Positions 34,493 to 47,400 of a stretch of DNA of 64,000 nucleotides are shown piece after piece. Origin of the DNA: Beta vulgaris subsp. vulgaris (taxonomy: Eukaryota > Streptophyta > Magnoliopsida > Caryophyllales > Amaranthaceae); contig NC_079202.1 in the NCBI RefSeq assembly GCF_026745355.1, forward strand, positions 8,567,339 through 8,631,338. Reading direction: 5' to 3'. Positions within the stretch are counted from its first letter, which is position 1, and each line of letters opens with the position of its first letter. The position numbers and the translations under genes are program-made. The notes under the pieces are model-generated. The model was not told the origin of the DNA. It ran no database searches and saw nothing but the letters and a program-made list of their open reading frames with translations.

Positions 34493-35025
34493 TAGGGATG
34501 GCAATTGGGCGGGGCGGGTGCGGAGGATGGTACCCCACACTCGCACCCGCATTAAATTCTCATCCCCATCCCCGCCCCACCATCCATTGCAGTGGGAAAT
34601 TCTAGACCCACCCCCGCACCCGCGTGATATTCACTTCATCCCAGCAAAAAATCCACCAAAAAATCTGCCATACGCCCATTATAGTTGTCTATTTCACAAA
34701 ATCAGAATATAATATAGTAAAAGATAAGTTAAAATACATTAACAAAGGCAAATGTTTTATTACATTTCAAAAGTGTCTTCAAATAAGTTAGTAATATATG
34801 TATATAAATAGAATTTTAATAATAAATATACAGGGCGGGGGTGGGGCGGGGCGGGCGAGGATGGGACGGGTATAACATAAAATCCACCCCCGCTCCACCA
34901 CCCATTGCGGGTACAATATTAATCCCCATTCTCGCCCCATCCCCGCCAAACCTAGACCCATCCCCGCCCCAATTAGGCGGGGATGGGGCGGGTCTCCTAC
35001 TTGACCTGCCCCATTGCCATCCCTA
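34493..35025. mobile_element. hAT MITE with GGGCGGGG-type degenerate interior, upstream of mTERF
   Basis: Termini TAGGGATGGCAATTGGGC and (reverse complement of the right end) TAGGGATGGCAATGGGGC. Exact 8-bp duplications ATTGCTAC lie at 34485-34492 and 35026-35033, diagnostic of hAT insertion. The outer parts are degenerate CCCCGCC/GGGCGGG motifs, the middle is AT-rich. No transposase. It ends 278 bp before the mTERF start codon, so it lies in or just above the promoter. Confidence 0.92.
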
Positions 35026-35033
35026 ATTGCTAC

Positions 35034-35303
35034 TACTCATGATTTTCTCTCTCTTCTCACACACGCGCGTTTGGAACTCTCAGTTTGGACTTTGGCATAT
35101 GTTTTTAATGTATGAAATGACCAATTCACCCTTGTTGGAAATCAATAACAGGCCAACAGCTCCTTAGCTCAGGACCCTCACAGGCTCACATCCACATCTG
35201 AAAGACTGAAACCCACATAAGAATCTCAGAAATCATAAAAATTCAACCAAACTCCTTACTCTTGTAGTCTTGTCTCTCCACTTCCTCAGTCAGTGCGTCG
35301 CAG
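35034..35303 (+). promoter_or_regulatory. MTERF5: mTERF promoter/5' UTR region
   Basis: 270 bp between the hAT MITE and the start codon. The part next to the ATG is pyrimidine-rich (TCTTGTCTCTCCACTTCCTC) as in leaders. No clear TATA box was picked out. The space is short, so the hAT MITE may contribute upstream sequence. Confidence 0.35.
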
Positions 35304-35496
35304 ATGGCAACTAGCCCTGGCTCGTTACTAGTGGTTGCTCGCCGTGCCATTTTGAGCAACACCCACATGACAGTGTTTCTCGGCCAACACCAGGGCCCAC
35401 CTGCTCTCTTTGTTGCGCGCCACATCTTTGCGTTGCGTATCTCCGCCGCCGTCAACCCTTCGCGGCGACACCATAGCGCTGCTCCTCTTGCTCAAG
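35304..35496 (+). CDS. MTERF5: mTERF exon 1 (transit peptide)
   Basis: The assignment is inferred. The ATG at 35304 opens 64 codons plus one base, ending CTCAAG before GTAAAA. The leftover G completes GAA with the AA that begins exon 2 at 48002. The peptide ([19 protein letters not shown], then [18 protein letters not shown]) is arginine-, alanine- and serine-rich and lacks acidic residues, as organelle leaders do. No intact mTERF leader was found closer to exon 2. The alternative short exon at 41092-41132 ends in the wrong phase. Confidence 0.72.
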
Positions 35497-38400
35497 GTAA
35501 AACCATTCTCTATATAGCCGATTATTGTTTTAGTAACACCAATTGATGTTGTTGATTTTGGCATCATATATCCAAGCTTGCACCAAATGGTGAACTATGT
35601 AGGTTACAAGGTTTCCGGCAAAGCTTATACGGTAAACCGGGAGTATGATCTTAATGCAAAGTTATGGGAAATGGGTGTTTTAGTTGGATTTTTTTTTTGT
35701 GACGAATAAGATGTTAGGAATTAGAGGAATTATTCACAGTATCAGAGTAGGAATGAAACTCTTAATTATACAGCAGATAAGACTAAGAGTCCAAATGCAT
35801 TTACAAATCACAGTGTTTGGAACCTGAAATGCTTAGGAAACATTATTCAACTACTTCTTATTAACGATTTTCGTCCAAGTTATCATCAATCAGGAAATTA
35901 GATGATATTCTTGTTATGTTTTCTGACTAAAGTGCTGTAAAAATTTCTGCTACGAGTTTCCTGTATGAATGAACAAGACACACTCTCTAGGCATGGGCTT
36001 TGACATTACCTTATGGTGACTGGTGTTGCAGTCCATCAAATACACGTCTGTGCTTAGGTGCACAATCAGTCGTACATTTTGCTAACTAGACTTCATAGTC
36101 AACATGATTATTAGATTATACCTAATAACCTTTACCATGTGCCTAATTCTTTGCGTATTTACACGCTTTACAAGGCATTCGTTAGCGACACTATCTAAAG
36201 CCTCATTGCCACAAATGTTTCATCTCATATTCTCATGTATAAAAATCACACTTATTCCTAGCATGTCTTGAAACCACTAAAATAGCCTTGGTGAAAGTCA
36301 TTGATTTATGCTTAAGACTTGTAGTCTATTGATTAGTAATTTTTAACCAAAAATTCTTCTTTAGTTTTAGAACATGCCTTACGTTGGTTAGGGCTCAGCG
36401 TGGCTATGTGGAACTTGACACTTTGTCTCACCAATGTCTCTTATTATTTCTTTCATTGTTAGGCACGGTCGCTGACTTTCTCATCTTCAGTTTTTGTCAG
36501 GTTGAGATGTAGGATATTTTGGGGTAATTATGTGGAAAGATTAACCATAAATAAGTGGATATAAGAACTAAAGTGTTGCTCACATCTGAATACTAAACAC
36601 ACTTATATTATTTAGTGATATAACACTCTTACATGAAATTGATAAACTCACTCTTTAACAATATCTCTTCAGTTACAAACAACTCTTGTAATAATACTAC
36701 TACTTAGTACTACTACTTCACAAGGCTAGGAACACTTGCCACAAGCAAATACCAATGCTATTTATACTAGAGAATGTTGCTATTCATCTTAGAGCTTTCA
36801 CACACCAAGACTCTTATTGTCAAAGTCATAGGGCTATGTTTATAGGAGTGGTAATAGGTGGATTGAAAATTTTCCCCAAGCATTAAATCGGCAGCAACAA
36901 GTTTTTACCAAAGAGGAGAGAGAGTGGACGGTGGAGCTATTTCAACACTCCCCTCAACGTCTACTCTCTCTTAAAGTTAGTCTAGAGGTCATACCAAGTT
37001 GTTTCCGAAACTTTTCGAACATCGGTCCTCCAAGATCCTTTGTGAATTTATCCTGTTGAAGTTCATTGTCACTCCGTAGAAACAAAATGATAATGTACCT
37101 CCACATTTTTGTCCTTACGTGAAAAACAAGATTTTTTGCTAAACGTATCGTAGATTGATTATCAGAGCGTAACTTGATTCCCAGATCAATTGGCTGATGC
37201 GGTTTCTTGAGTAATTGCTTCAAACGCACACAATCGTCTGTTGCCATAGCCGCTACTCGATATTCTGCTTCTGTACTTGACAGTGACAGTGAGTGTTGGG
37301 TGTCTTTTACTACACCAAGAGACTGCTCCAAAACCCAGATTAAATACATAACCATTGGTTGACCGACGTGTGTCAAGATCACGAGCGATTGCCAACTTCA
37401 AACTCTTTATCATTGCTGTACAAGATACCATAGTCAATATGACTTTCACGTACCTCAATATTTGTACTGTCAAACACCAGTTTTTGCATAAATCGACTAA
37501 TCACAATCACCGCATATGCAATATCTGGTCTAGTTAACGTGAGATAGATAAGACTTCCCACCAAATGTGGGTACATGGTCACATCTTTTTAGAATTTTTG
37601 CGTTGGACTGAACATCGCTTTGCTTTAAAAATGTTTTAATTCTTAAAGCTGCTTCATTTGGAATCGTACTGAAATATTAGCTCTTGTTTGTCAAATCTCC
37701 TTTTCAAAATCTCTTCTAACATATACAAGAACTATTGTCAACTTTCCATCTCCACCTTTCACAAATAAGCTCGAATCAACTGGTGCTATGGAATAACCAC
37801 TTTGTAACAGAAACTCCGCTATCTGCCACGCGCGTGGTGCTTGCTTCAGACCATAAATTGTCTTCTTCAACCTGCATAATGTGGATAAGACTGACTCTCG
37901 AACCCCTTAGGCCGTTCCATGTATATGTCTCTATCCAACTCACTATATGTAGAAATGCATTTTTAACATCCATATGACACAACTTCTAAGAATTACTAAC
38001 TACAAGTTCTAGTAAAAACGTATTGTAGTAATTTTCGAAACCGGACTAAATGTTTCATCATAGTCTAGCCTATAATGTTGAGAAAACTCTGGAGCTACAA
38101 GTTGGCCTTGTACCTTTCAATAGTACCATCGAGTCTAGTCTTCACTTTGTGTACCCATTTGCAAGAAATAGGTTGAATGTCTCGAGCATTTGGCACTAAC
38201 TCCCAAGTCTCATTCTAGTGCAGAGCTTAAATTTCTTCTTCTATGGATTTTCTCCAATCTCTGCTTTGAGCTGCCTCATCATGACTATTGGCTCTTTTAC
38301 ATTTTCGACCATTGCAGTATTAATTGATTATGGAAATGGCTTTTTTTTTATGATATTTCTATGATATACTAAGGGTCCTGGGTGGCACATGCCCCCCCCC

Positions 38401-41400
38401 CAAAAAATTAATTTCCTTTTCTTTTTTAACGTCAGGCACAATTTTACATACAATAAGACTAATACGCGCGCAATAAATTAATTCAAAGCAGCCTTACTCC
38501 AATGGTAGAGACTATCACAACGTATTGCGTTCTTGTACCTAAGACGCGAGTTCGATGCTTCAACACCTAATACCAAATCCTTTTTTTATCTTTCTTTTGC
38601 TTGATGATTTTTTTTATTTTTCTTTTTAGTCCCTGCTCTTTCTCCTCCTTTACCATTTTTTCTTTTCTATTTTGGATTTTTATTTCATTCTTTTGAAAAG
38701 TACCCATTTCTTTTAATTTTAACTCTAGTCTTAACCATTTTTTTTTTGTGATATAATGATTATTCTCCTTCTGTTTTCAAATAAATTCAACAATTTGACA
38801 TGTACACTATTGGTATATTAAGTATGACGAAAATTTATTTACAAATATTTAAAAATTAATTTTACTATGTAAAATTTTGGATTTGTCTCTATGTACATTT
38901 ACTAAATTATTTTCAATGAACTTCTTGAAAACTTTAGGAACAAATAATGAAAGATATTAAAGGTAAGATTCGCTTCTGTTAACAAGTGTAAAGGTCAATA
39001 TGTTGAATTTGCAAAAAATAAAGATAACATTAAAATATCGATATAATGAAGGTACATCTAATAAATTACTCAAATAATATAATGTAGTTTTCTTATAGTT
39101 AAAACTGAACTTGTCATTTGTGTATTTTGATCATTGTCTATGTACTTGGTTTAGTTAGGAGTTAGGACCCCCCAAATCCAAAATTCTAGATCCGCCCTGA
39201 TGATACGCTCCTATTTGCCATGGATTTCTTTGATACGCTCCTATTTACCATGGACTACCACCATCTTGACTAGACTGACCTTCTCATTTCTCGTCCATTT
39301 TTTCTTGAAGCTTTTCCTCGATCTCCTTGTGGTGACCATGAAGATGATGCTTCATCAAACACCACATTTCGTGACACGTGACATTTTGTTGGATAACAAC
39401 ACCTCCAACCTTTTCTCAGATCATCATTACCTACAAAGATACAACGAATAACTTTATCAAACTTGCTACGTGTATGTATAGGAACAAAGACGTAATAAAC
39501 ACATCCGAAACTCGAAGTGTTGGCTTTCATCTTCCTTAGCTTCTCAAATGGTGAGACAAAATCCAGTCTCGTATTAGGTAATCGATGTGTCACATGTGCT
39601 GCTGTTTTCATACACTCAACCGAAGGACGTGGTGGTACGTTCTTGGCGTGCAACATACTCGTGCATGTCTGAGCAAGGTGTCGATTCTTTCTTTTTGAAC
39701 AAGTGAACTAGCGCCTGATCTTGCAAGTATTGCGAGAATTCTATGGATGTAAGCTCTCCTCCATTTGTCGGTATGTAGACAACGAATTTTGCCACCAACT
39801 ATTTTTCTAGTGTTTCCTTAAACAGTTTAAACTTGTCAAATGCTTTAGATTTCTCTTTATGAAATTGACCCGACATATTTTGAAACATCGTCAATAAAGG
39901 TGATCATGTAGCGTAAGCCACTCATTGAATGTTGTTTTCCTCGATGTTACCTTGACTCGGTTAGGACTGAGGAGTGTCGGGTATGGGTGTCGATACGAGT
40001 GTCTGGTACCACACTTCCACAAAATTAGGATACAAGGACTTTTTTTGAGATTTGGACCAAATACGGGTATGGGAAAATTAATATTTTATAATATAATATT
40101 CCCTCCCCACAATACTCTTGACACTTATCAAGACACGTAGTTTTAGATGATAAGTTGTTGTTTGGTTATCAATTGTTATTTTATTGAAAAGTAGATGTGA
40201 TAGGAGTTAGTAGTTAGTAAAAATGTTATTATTTTATTATGAGGAGAGAGATGTGGGCTATGATTAGAGTTGGTAGGTAATAAGAGTGGTGTTATTTTAT
40301 TTGGAGGAGAGAGAGTGTAGGCCAATAGTTAGAAGGTAGAATAATTAAAATAATAGTGGGTCATATCCCAAAATAGAAGTGTAAAGAGTATTTTGGGACA
40401 TATAAAAAAGGAAAGTGTAAAGAGTATTTTGGGACGGAGGAAGTATTTAATACTAACTTTAAGTTTTATAATTGTCTATTTAATATCTATAATATAACAA
40501 TAAATTGAGGTACTTGTTTAGAAAGAATAACCACCAAATATCGCTGACAATTTTTCTACCTCAAACTTTTTTCTGAATTCACCATATAGCTGTGTCTTTC
40601 TAAAAAAAATACATGACGCCCTTAATGATTAATGGTGGTTAACTCCGTTAGTCAATAACGTTAATTAACTCTAGAAACCCTAATTAACCGCCGTTAGTCA
40701 TTAAGGACATTCTAATGTACTTTTTAGAAAGTCAGGAGTATATGGTGAATTCGGAAAAAAAGTTAGGGTATCTGGTGAATACAAAAATTTGTCAGAGCTA
40801 TTTGGTGAAAAAACTGTAATATATAACAATAAATTGAAGTAGGTGTTTAGAAAGAATAACCACCTAAAAGTCGTGTTTAAAGAAAAGAAAGCAAAATAGA
40901 AGAAGAAAAGGAGAGGACAAGGAAAAATAAAAAGAAAAAAGAAAAAGGAAAAGAGAAACAAAAAGTCATGTGGCCACAAAGGATAAAAAGAAAAAAGAAA
41001 AAGAGAAGCATTGAAGATCGAAGACAAAGAAGATACGGAACCTAGAAGTGAAGAAAGAAGCGAAGAAAAAGAAGAAAGAAACTGAGCGCTGATGGCGGCT
41101 TCGGCGAGTTCGAAGCTCCTGCTGACCGTGAGGTAAGTTCTCCTCTTCTTCTCCTCTCCTGTTCGCGTTCGAATTAGGGTTTGACTTGTCCGAGTGCAAT
41201 ATGGAGGATCCGACTCGTATTTCATACTCGAGTCGTTGTCGTGTTGTACTGACGCGGGTATATAAGCAAAAACTGTCGAGTCCGGGTTTTACTGGATCGA
41301 CACATATGTGCGAACCAACTCCAAAGGTTCCTTTGAATTGAACTTTGAATCATCATACAAAAGTTGATGTGCTTTATCAAATTGACATCCAACACAAATT

Positions 41401-44400
41401 CCTTGACATCTAGTTGAGGAGGATCTTTGAGCATCCATTTTTTCTTCATGACCTTGAGCTTGTTGTAGCTCACGTGACCTAAGTGTGCATGCCATAAATC
41501 AGCTCTCATTTTTCCTCGTCTGGTCTATATATGTCGTTTGAGAGACATCACGTAGACTGATTCTAAGACGTCGTCCCTCCAAGATAGGAGAGGAACTTCC
41601 TTCCATAGTCGTGTACACCTTCACGTCACAAGAGCCGAAAATAACATGGTTTTCGGATGCCGTCAATTGCGAAACTGACAACAGGTTCTTTGTCATACAT
41701 GGAACATGGTAGGCATTATCCAACTTGCTTGTTACTAAATCTTGGAATCACTACTGCCTTGCTAATATGGGTTATTGGCAATTGTGAGTGAGTTGTTTGC
41801 AATTATCATAACTTGACCACGCTTGTACTCAGACATGAAATTTCTCTTTGTTTCCAGCCATGTGATTGGAGCGACCAAAATTGATGATCCAATTATCTTT
41901 ATAATTGATCACCTTGTCGTTGACTACGACAAATGCAGCTTCCTCTGGTTATTTGCTGTTTGGCGACACTACCTCCATGTCGAAGATATAGGGTGCGTTC
42001 TTTTCACATGAAACTTATCTGAAGTGAACATATTAGACTTGAACTAAACTGAACTTATAAGACCTAATTGAACCTGATTCAACTTATCGGACCTGATTGA
42101 ACCTGATTGGAACTTATTGGATCTGATTGGAATTTATTGACCTGATTGGAACTTATTAGACCTGATTGAAAATTATTAGACCTTATTGGACCTGATTGAA
42201 ACTTATTAGACCTAATTGGAACTTATTTGACCTTATTAGACAAGAAAATTGATGAGTAATAACATAAATATTACCCCAAACGTAAATATTGCCTCTCAAA
42301 ATTTATTATGAAATAATGATTATTAAAAATCGCCCTTTAAAAAAATAATTATTATTGATTATCTCTTATGATAAACAATTTAACAAAAAAAAATATACTA
42401 TTTATATACTTGCCTATACACAACTTTCATCACTAATATATCTAATAGTCTTGTTTTGATTTCATAAAACACTAGTAGAAAACCAAAAGTTGGTTAACAT
42501 TTATTGCTAACAAATGAGAAATTGCCTCATATGGAAAAATTTATCTCTAGCTCCACTTCAGTTTTATGACTAAAGTAGTAGAACTCTTTAACTCTCACTC
42601 CTTTTTCATTTACTTAAGGTAGTAGAATTCATTAACTCCTTATTTTTCACTCCATTTTCATCTCTCACTTGTTATATCCGAAAAAATTCATCATGAAGAC
42701 TATGAAGAGCTATACATTGTAGTACTTTCATTAATTTTTTCAATAATAACATAATCAACTAATAGTAATATAAATAATAAAATAATAGACAATAATACAA
42801 ACATTTAATAAAATAATAGACAATAATACAAGTATAATACAATATAATCATTGTGGTACTTTAATTATAATTTTAATAATAACATAATCAGCTAATAATG
42901 ATATGAATAATAAAATAATGGACAATAATACAAATGTTTATTGATCATTGACTATTTGGACCTTATTGGAACTTATTGTACCTGATTAGAACTTATTGTA
43001 CCTAATTGGAACTTATTGCACCTGATTGGAACTTATTGCATTGGAACTTATTGGACCTTATTGGAACTTATTGCTCTGATTGGATCTGATTGAAACTTAT
43101 CTGATCTAAACTGAATTTATCTGAACTGAACTTATCTAAATTGAAGTGAACTTATTGCACCTGAAACTTAATTTACTAAGGTGAAGAGAATGCACCCATA
43201 CTCCTCTTCAATTGCGTAGGATGCTTGTACGTCCCACTCGACTTTACTCTGGCTTCCATGTTCCGCCGAAGTTGTAGCATTCCCTTCTGTTAGTTTAGAC
43301 TAACAACCTCGAGCATAGTGTCCCTTCTTCTTGCAACTATAACACACAACAGCTCGTTGTGTTTGATTTTTCTCATCTTTCTTGTCTTGTTGTCGATCTT
43401 GTCGAGCTCCCCATGGATAAAAGCCTCCTCTATGTTGTCCTTTTCTGAACCCCCCTAACTTTCAGTTTGACTTGCACGATCACCTCCAGACCTCTGATTT
43501 TCTAGAGCCTCCTGGTTTCTCTGCTAACACATCCTTAAACTCTATTAGAGATGGTTGTGTAGCTCAACCTCGGATTGCCGTGACAAGACTATTATATCCA
43601 GGCTTTAAGGCGTGGACAATAATCATGCGCATCCTCGTCTTTGTGATGGGATTTTCAGGATCTAACTTTGTGACAAAGTTTTGACTTTGTTGAAATACTG
43701 ATTCAACGTCATATGCTGCTAGATAGACAACAACTCATTCTCAGAGAAGGTGAAGTTGAGCATTGTTCTTCTTAGCGAACAAAGCTAGAAGGGTCTCCCA
43801 CGCTTCTGATGCGGTATATGAACTCGTCCTCAACGGTTGCCGCTAGCACGTACATTGCTCTTCCGACCCTAATCTTCTACTTCTTTAACTCTTCTGGATC
43901 GGTTGGTATTATAACTTCGCTACCATCAACTATACCCCAAATATCTTGTCTCAACGAATAGAATTGCATATGTGTGCTCCACATAATGTGATTTCCATTG
44001 TTGAGTTTCTCTATATTATTAGATGAACTAGCAATATCCTTCATTTGTGACTTAGTGTTGTCCGGCAATACACAAGTAAGCTTGGTCCTTGACCAACAAG
44101 CTTCATAGTCCCGAAATGTGCACTAATGGAAAGTCACCTCGCAATATGGTCCTCGACCGTTAAGATAGCTCTGCGATATATCGGTCCTCGACCAATAATT
44201 TTGCCAAAAAATGTTCCCGAAAAATTTAAAGGAACGAATGACTCTTAATACCAACAACAAGATAGTCTGGGGTAATTATGTGGAAAGATTAACAATAAAT
44301 AAATAGATATAAGAATTAAAGTGTTGCTCACATCTAAACACTAATCGCACTTATATTATTTAGTGATATAACGCTCTTACATAAAATTGATAATGTCACT

Positions 44401-47400
44401 CTTTAACAATTTCTCTCCCCGTACAAACAAATCTCGTGATAATACTACTACTTAGTACTACTACTTCACAAGGCTGGGCACACTTACCACAAGCAAATAC
44501 CAATGCTATTTATACTAGAGAATGTTGCTATTCGTCTTACAACTTTCACACACTAAACTCTTATTGTTAAAGTCATAGGGCTATGTTTACGGGGGTGGTA
44601 ATAGGTGGATTGAAATTTTTACCCAAGCATTAAATAGGTAGTAACAAGTTTTTACCAAAGAGGAGAGAGAGTGGACGGTGAAGCTATTTCAACAGAGAAA
44701 ACGTTTTATCTGTCACCAAGAAAAGCATTGCTTCTTTAAATTCAATTATCTCATGTCATTGATGCTGTTTGCTTTTCTTTTCCTTCGTGATTTTTATGTC
44801 GTCCATTAAATTCTCAAGGGAGGATGTTCTTTCTATCTGTGTGTAGTGAAAATGATTTGTGTTGCAGCCTTTCATTGATCAAACATAACCTCTTACCTTG
44901 TTACTTAGCTCTATACTTGTTTCTTAAGTGCTTTTATCAAATAATGAGGGTCACGTCTGTACTATGCAATGCTGAAGCAAATTCAAACTCTCATTTTCTA
45001 ACAACATAGTCAGAATCTCATGTAAAGTCAAGGAAGTGTCGATGAGCAAACTACTCGTATCAATATTATAATACTTCTTATTAGTGAAGCCATTAGCATC
45101 ATCGCCTTACCTTCGATCCTTTAAATTTAACAACATAATCAAATTATTAATGTTGTAAATGTTTCCTTGCAAATTTTGCTCTTCTTCCATCTTGAAGTTC
45201 AATAGATTTTCTTCAAAGAATAATGTGCTAGTGATCAACTTCAATAATTAATTATTTTTTATTCATTTTCATCCACATCACTTGAGGATTTTAGAGGTTG
45301 AATTGGAGCATAAGGTACTTGATCTTGCAAGATTAGAGACAAAAGAATCACACTAAAATAATATATTTTCATATTGTCCCTCTCATTATCCTCCATCTTT
45401 GCTGGTTCTTCATATCCCTAACTCTCGTGAAGGGCTTGTTGCGGAAGGTTCTTACACTGTGCTTGCATGATAAGTTTACTTTCTCTATGGTTCTACCGCA
45501 GCTAGACTGACATAGGTCTCATTCGAGTCTGTCATGATCTTACCCAGTGAAGAAATAGTATTGCAAATTAGGGAAATTCTACGTGATATTATGGGAAAGA
45601 GTACAACACTTTATTTATACTCAATTTAGGGTACAAACTTGTTTCTTATTACACCACAAATGCACTAAATTCTTCTTGAAGGACCGATATTTTATGCCCA
45701 ACCACACAATTATAGAACAATCTCTAGTTTAGGAAACATAAGACACAAAGAGAAATCTTTTGAAACACATTCACTTGGTGCCATGCAACTAACAGCAAAA
45801 AAAGTAGATAGCCTCATTCAGCTCTAGAATCTCTGAAATAGGAATCATTGGAAGAAATTTCTAGAACATAACACATGCTCCATGCTTGAGCTCACCAACA
45901 CAGATACTTGTGATGTGTGTAACGTTGCTCCATGATGGGGGTGGTCGATCAGTCACTAGGCTAAGTGAACACGCGGCTAGCTTTTGCACTCTACTCCTCA
46001 CCTTTTTGCCAATGTAGATTTCGGATTATATCAGAAGTGTTCAAAATTCTCCAAACCTTTTCTTTTTAACCAATTCATGATAAATTCATGAGGAAGTTGC
46101 ATCTCTTTGGTATCTATTTTGAAACTTAAAAATTGGTTTATTGCTAAAGATACATGGACTTACCCTAACAAATAAGATACATGGAATTAGTTGTATTAAA
46201 CGACTTAGCTGAACGTGATTTGCTCAACCCTCGTGATTGTTAATTTCAAAACAAAAAATTATATGTGGGAGTAAAATTAAATATGAAAGGCACATGTGGT
46301 TATAATTTCTTGTAACTATTTTTTCTCTAGCTAACTTTCATATTCACCATGTCTTCTTGAAAACCGGGTATATATTGAGTGTACGGGTGTAGTTGTCACT
46401 TGGGATGCCTTTTTGTCCACCTTGGGAATGGATGTACTTGAGTCTGAAAATTAGAAGCAAAGGGGAAAAGAGTCTCCAACTTTTTCTTTCTTTCTGATTT
46501 ACCCACTCCATATGTGTTTGCATGTGTGCGTGTGTGTATGCGCACTCGTGTGTGGTGGTATTAGGTTTTGTGAGAACCACCCTTATAATGAGAACCATCT
46601 TTATTGTGTGAACTACAAAATATAGCTGTTGAATCATGTGAATCAAGAGTCAAGATATGTGCATAATGCAGGCATAAATCTTCATGTGGTAGTGACTTTA
46701 CTGTGTGTCTGTGCTGCGTGCAGATCATGTGAATTAGAGTCAAGGTATGCCTGCGATGCAGGCGTAAATCAAGAGTCAATATTTTTGAACCAAGAAATTA
46801 ATGACATGTTATTGCTGGAAAAAAATTATTTTTATTTTGCTGAGCTGGTCTAGAAAATGAGAGGCTTTGCAAACTTTGATATAGAGAGTTTCATTGTTCT
46901 TTTTGATGTGAATTGATTATATTTCCATCCTAAGATGAGGAGTAGTCACATTGTAGCGTAGGTTTTCTTCTAGATAAAGGCAGATCAATCTGCTGCTTTT
47001 GATTTTGAAAAGGACTTTCTGGTTGATCTAGGGTTACGCTTATGCAATAAAAATAAATAGGAATAATTGTTTTTAATAAGTCAACCTTTGGTTGATCTTC
47101 TCAAAATAAGTCAATATTTTGATTATCTTAGAATAAGTTAACCTTGTATCTACTTTGCGGTAAACGAGTTAATGACGTTGAAATTATGATACGTGTCACA
47201 TTTTAGTAGAATGACATTGTGATTTAACTCATTTATAGCAAAACTAGATACAAGGTTAACTTATTCATAGTTTATCGAAAGGTTGACTTATTTTATGAAA
47301 AACGCGCAAAGGTTAACTTATTACAAATAATTTTTCCAAATAAATAGGGTAAAAGGTTGAAGATTCGAGAATTAGTTTGAAGGGTTAGGGTTTCACATCT

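Larger units (their letters stand above)
39939..41285 (+). mobile_element. 1.35-kb insertion in Copia integrase carrying an exon-intron fragment
   Basis: The integrase frame stops at GTTTT (41286-41290, plus strand) and resumes after GTTTT at 39934-39938, so the insert is bounded by a 5-bp repeat. It contains a Stowaway-like MITE, a foldback element with flanking direct repeats, and a purine-rich leader followed by a short plus-strand exon with a consensus splice donor (41092-41134). No clear terminal inverted repeats; superfamily unknown. Confidence 0.55.
36520..44694 (-). mobile_element. Copia LTR retrotransposon, antisense in mTERF intron 1, with nested inserts
   Basis: LTRs lie at 36520-36947 and 44269-44694, the same sequence with scattered differences, each with TG...CA ends (on the minus strand TGTTGAAATAG to AATTACCCCA). 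On the minus strand a primer-binding site TGGTATTAAGAG (44254-44243; initiator-Met type) lies 14 bp inside the 5' LTR. A purine-rich tract (TTGAGGGGAG) abuts the 3' LTR at 36948-36957. Gene order gag, protease, integrase, RT, RNase H is Copia. Three insertions split it: 41991-43197, 39939-41285 and 38367-39199. Many frameshifts and stops make it inactive. No target duplication is visible at the outer ends. Confidence 0.93.

Noticed and set aside
38490..38575. Possible tRNA gene in the 0.83-kb repeat
   Set aside because: A and B boxes are present, but the arms do not pair as a cloverleaf and the stretch is part of a dispersed repeat.
41092..41132. Short GC-rich exon with splice donor as alternative first exon of the mTERF gene
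   Set aside because: It leaves two bases over, while exon 2 needs one, and it lies inside an insertion within the Copia integrase. The exon at 35304-35496 fits in phase.
40701..41225. 174-residue minus-strand frame
   Set aside because: Antisense of a purine-rich leader (long runs of F, L and S); a composition artefact opposite the captured exon fragment.
36511..44703. Target-site duplication of the Copia element
   Set aside because: The five bases outside the two LTRs (TATTT and GAGAA) do not match, so no duplication can be claimed.
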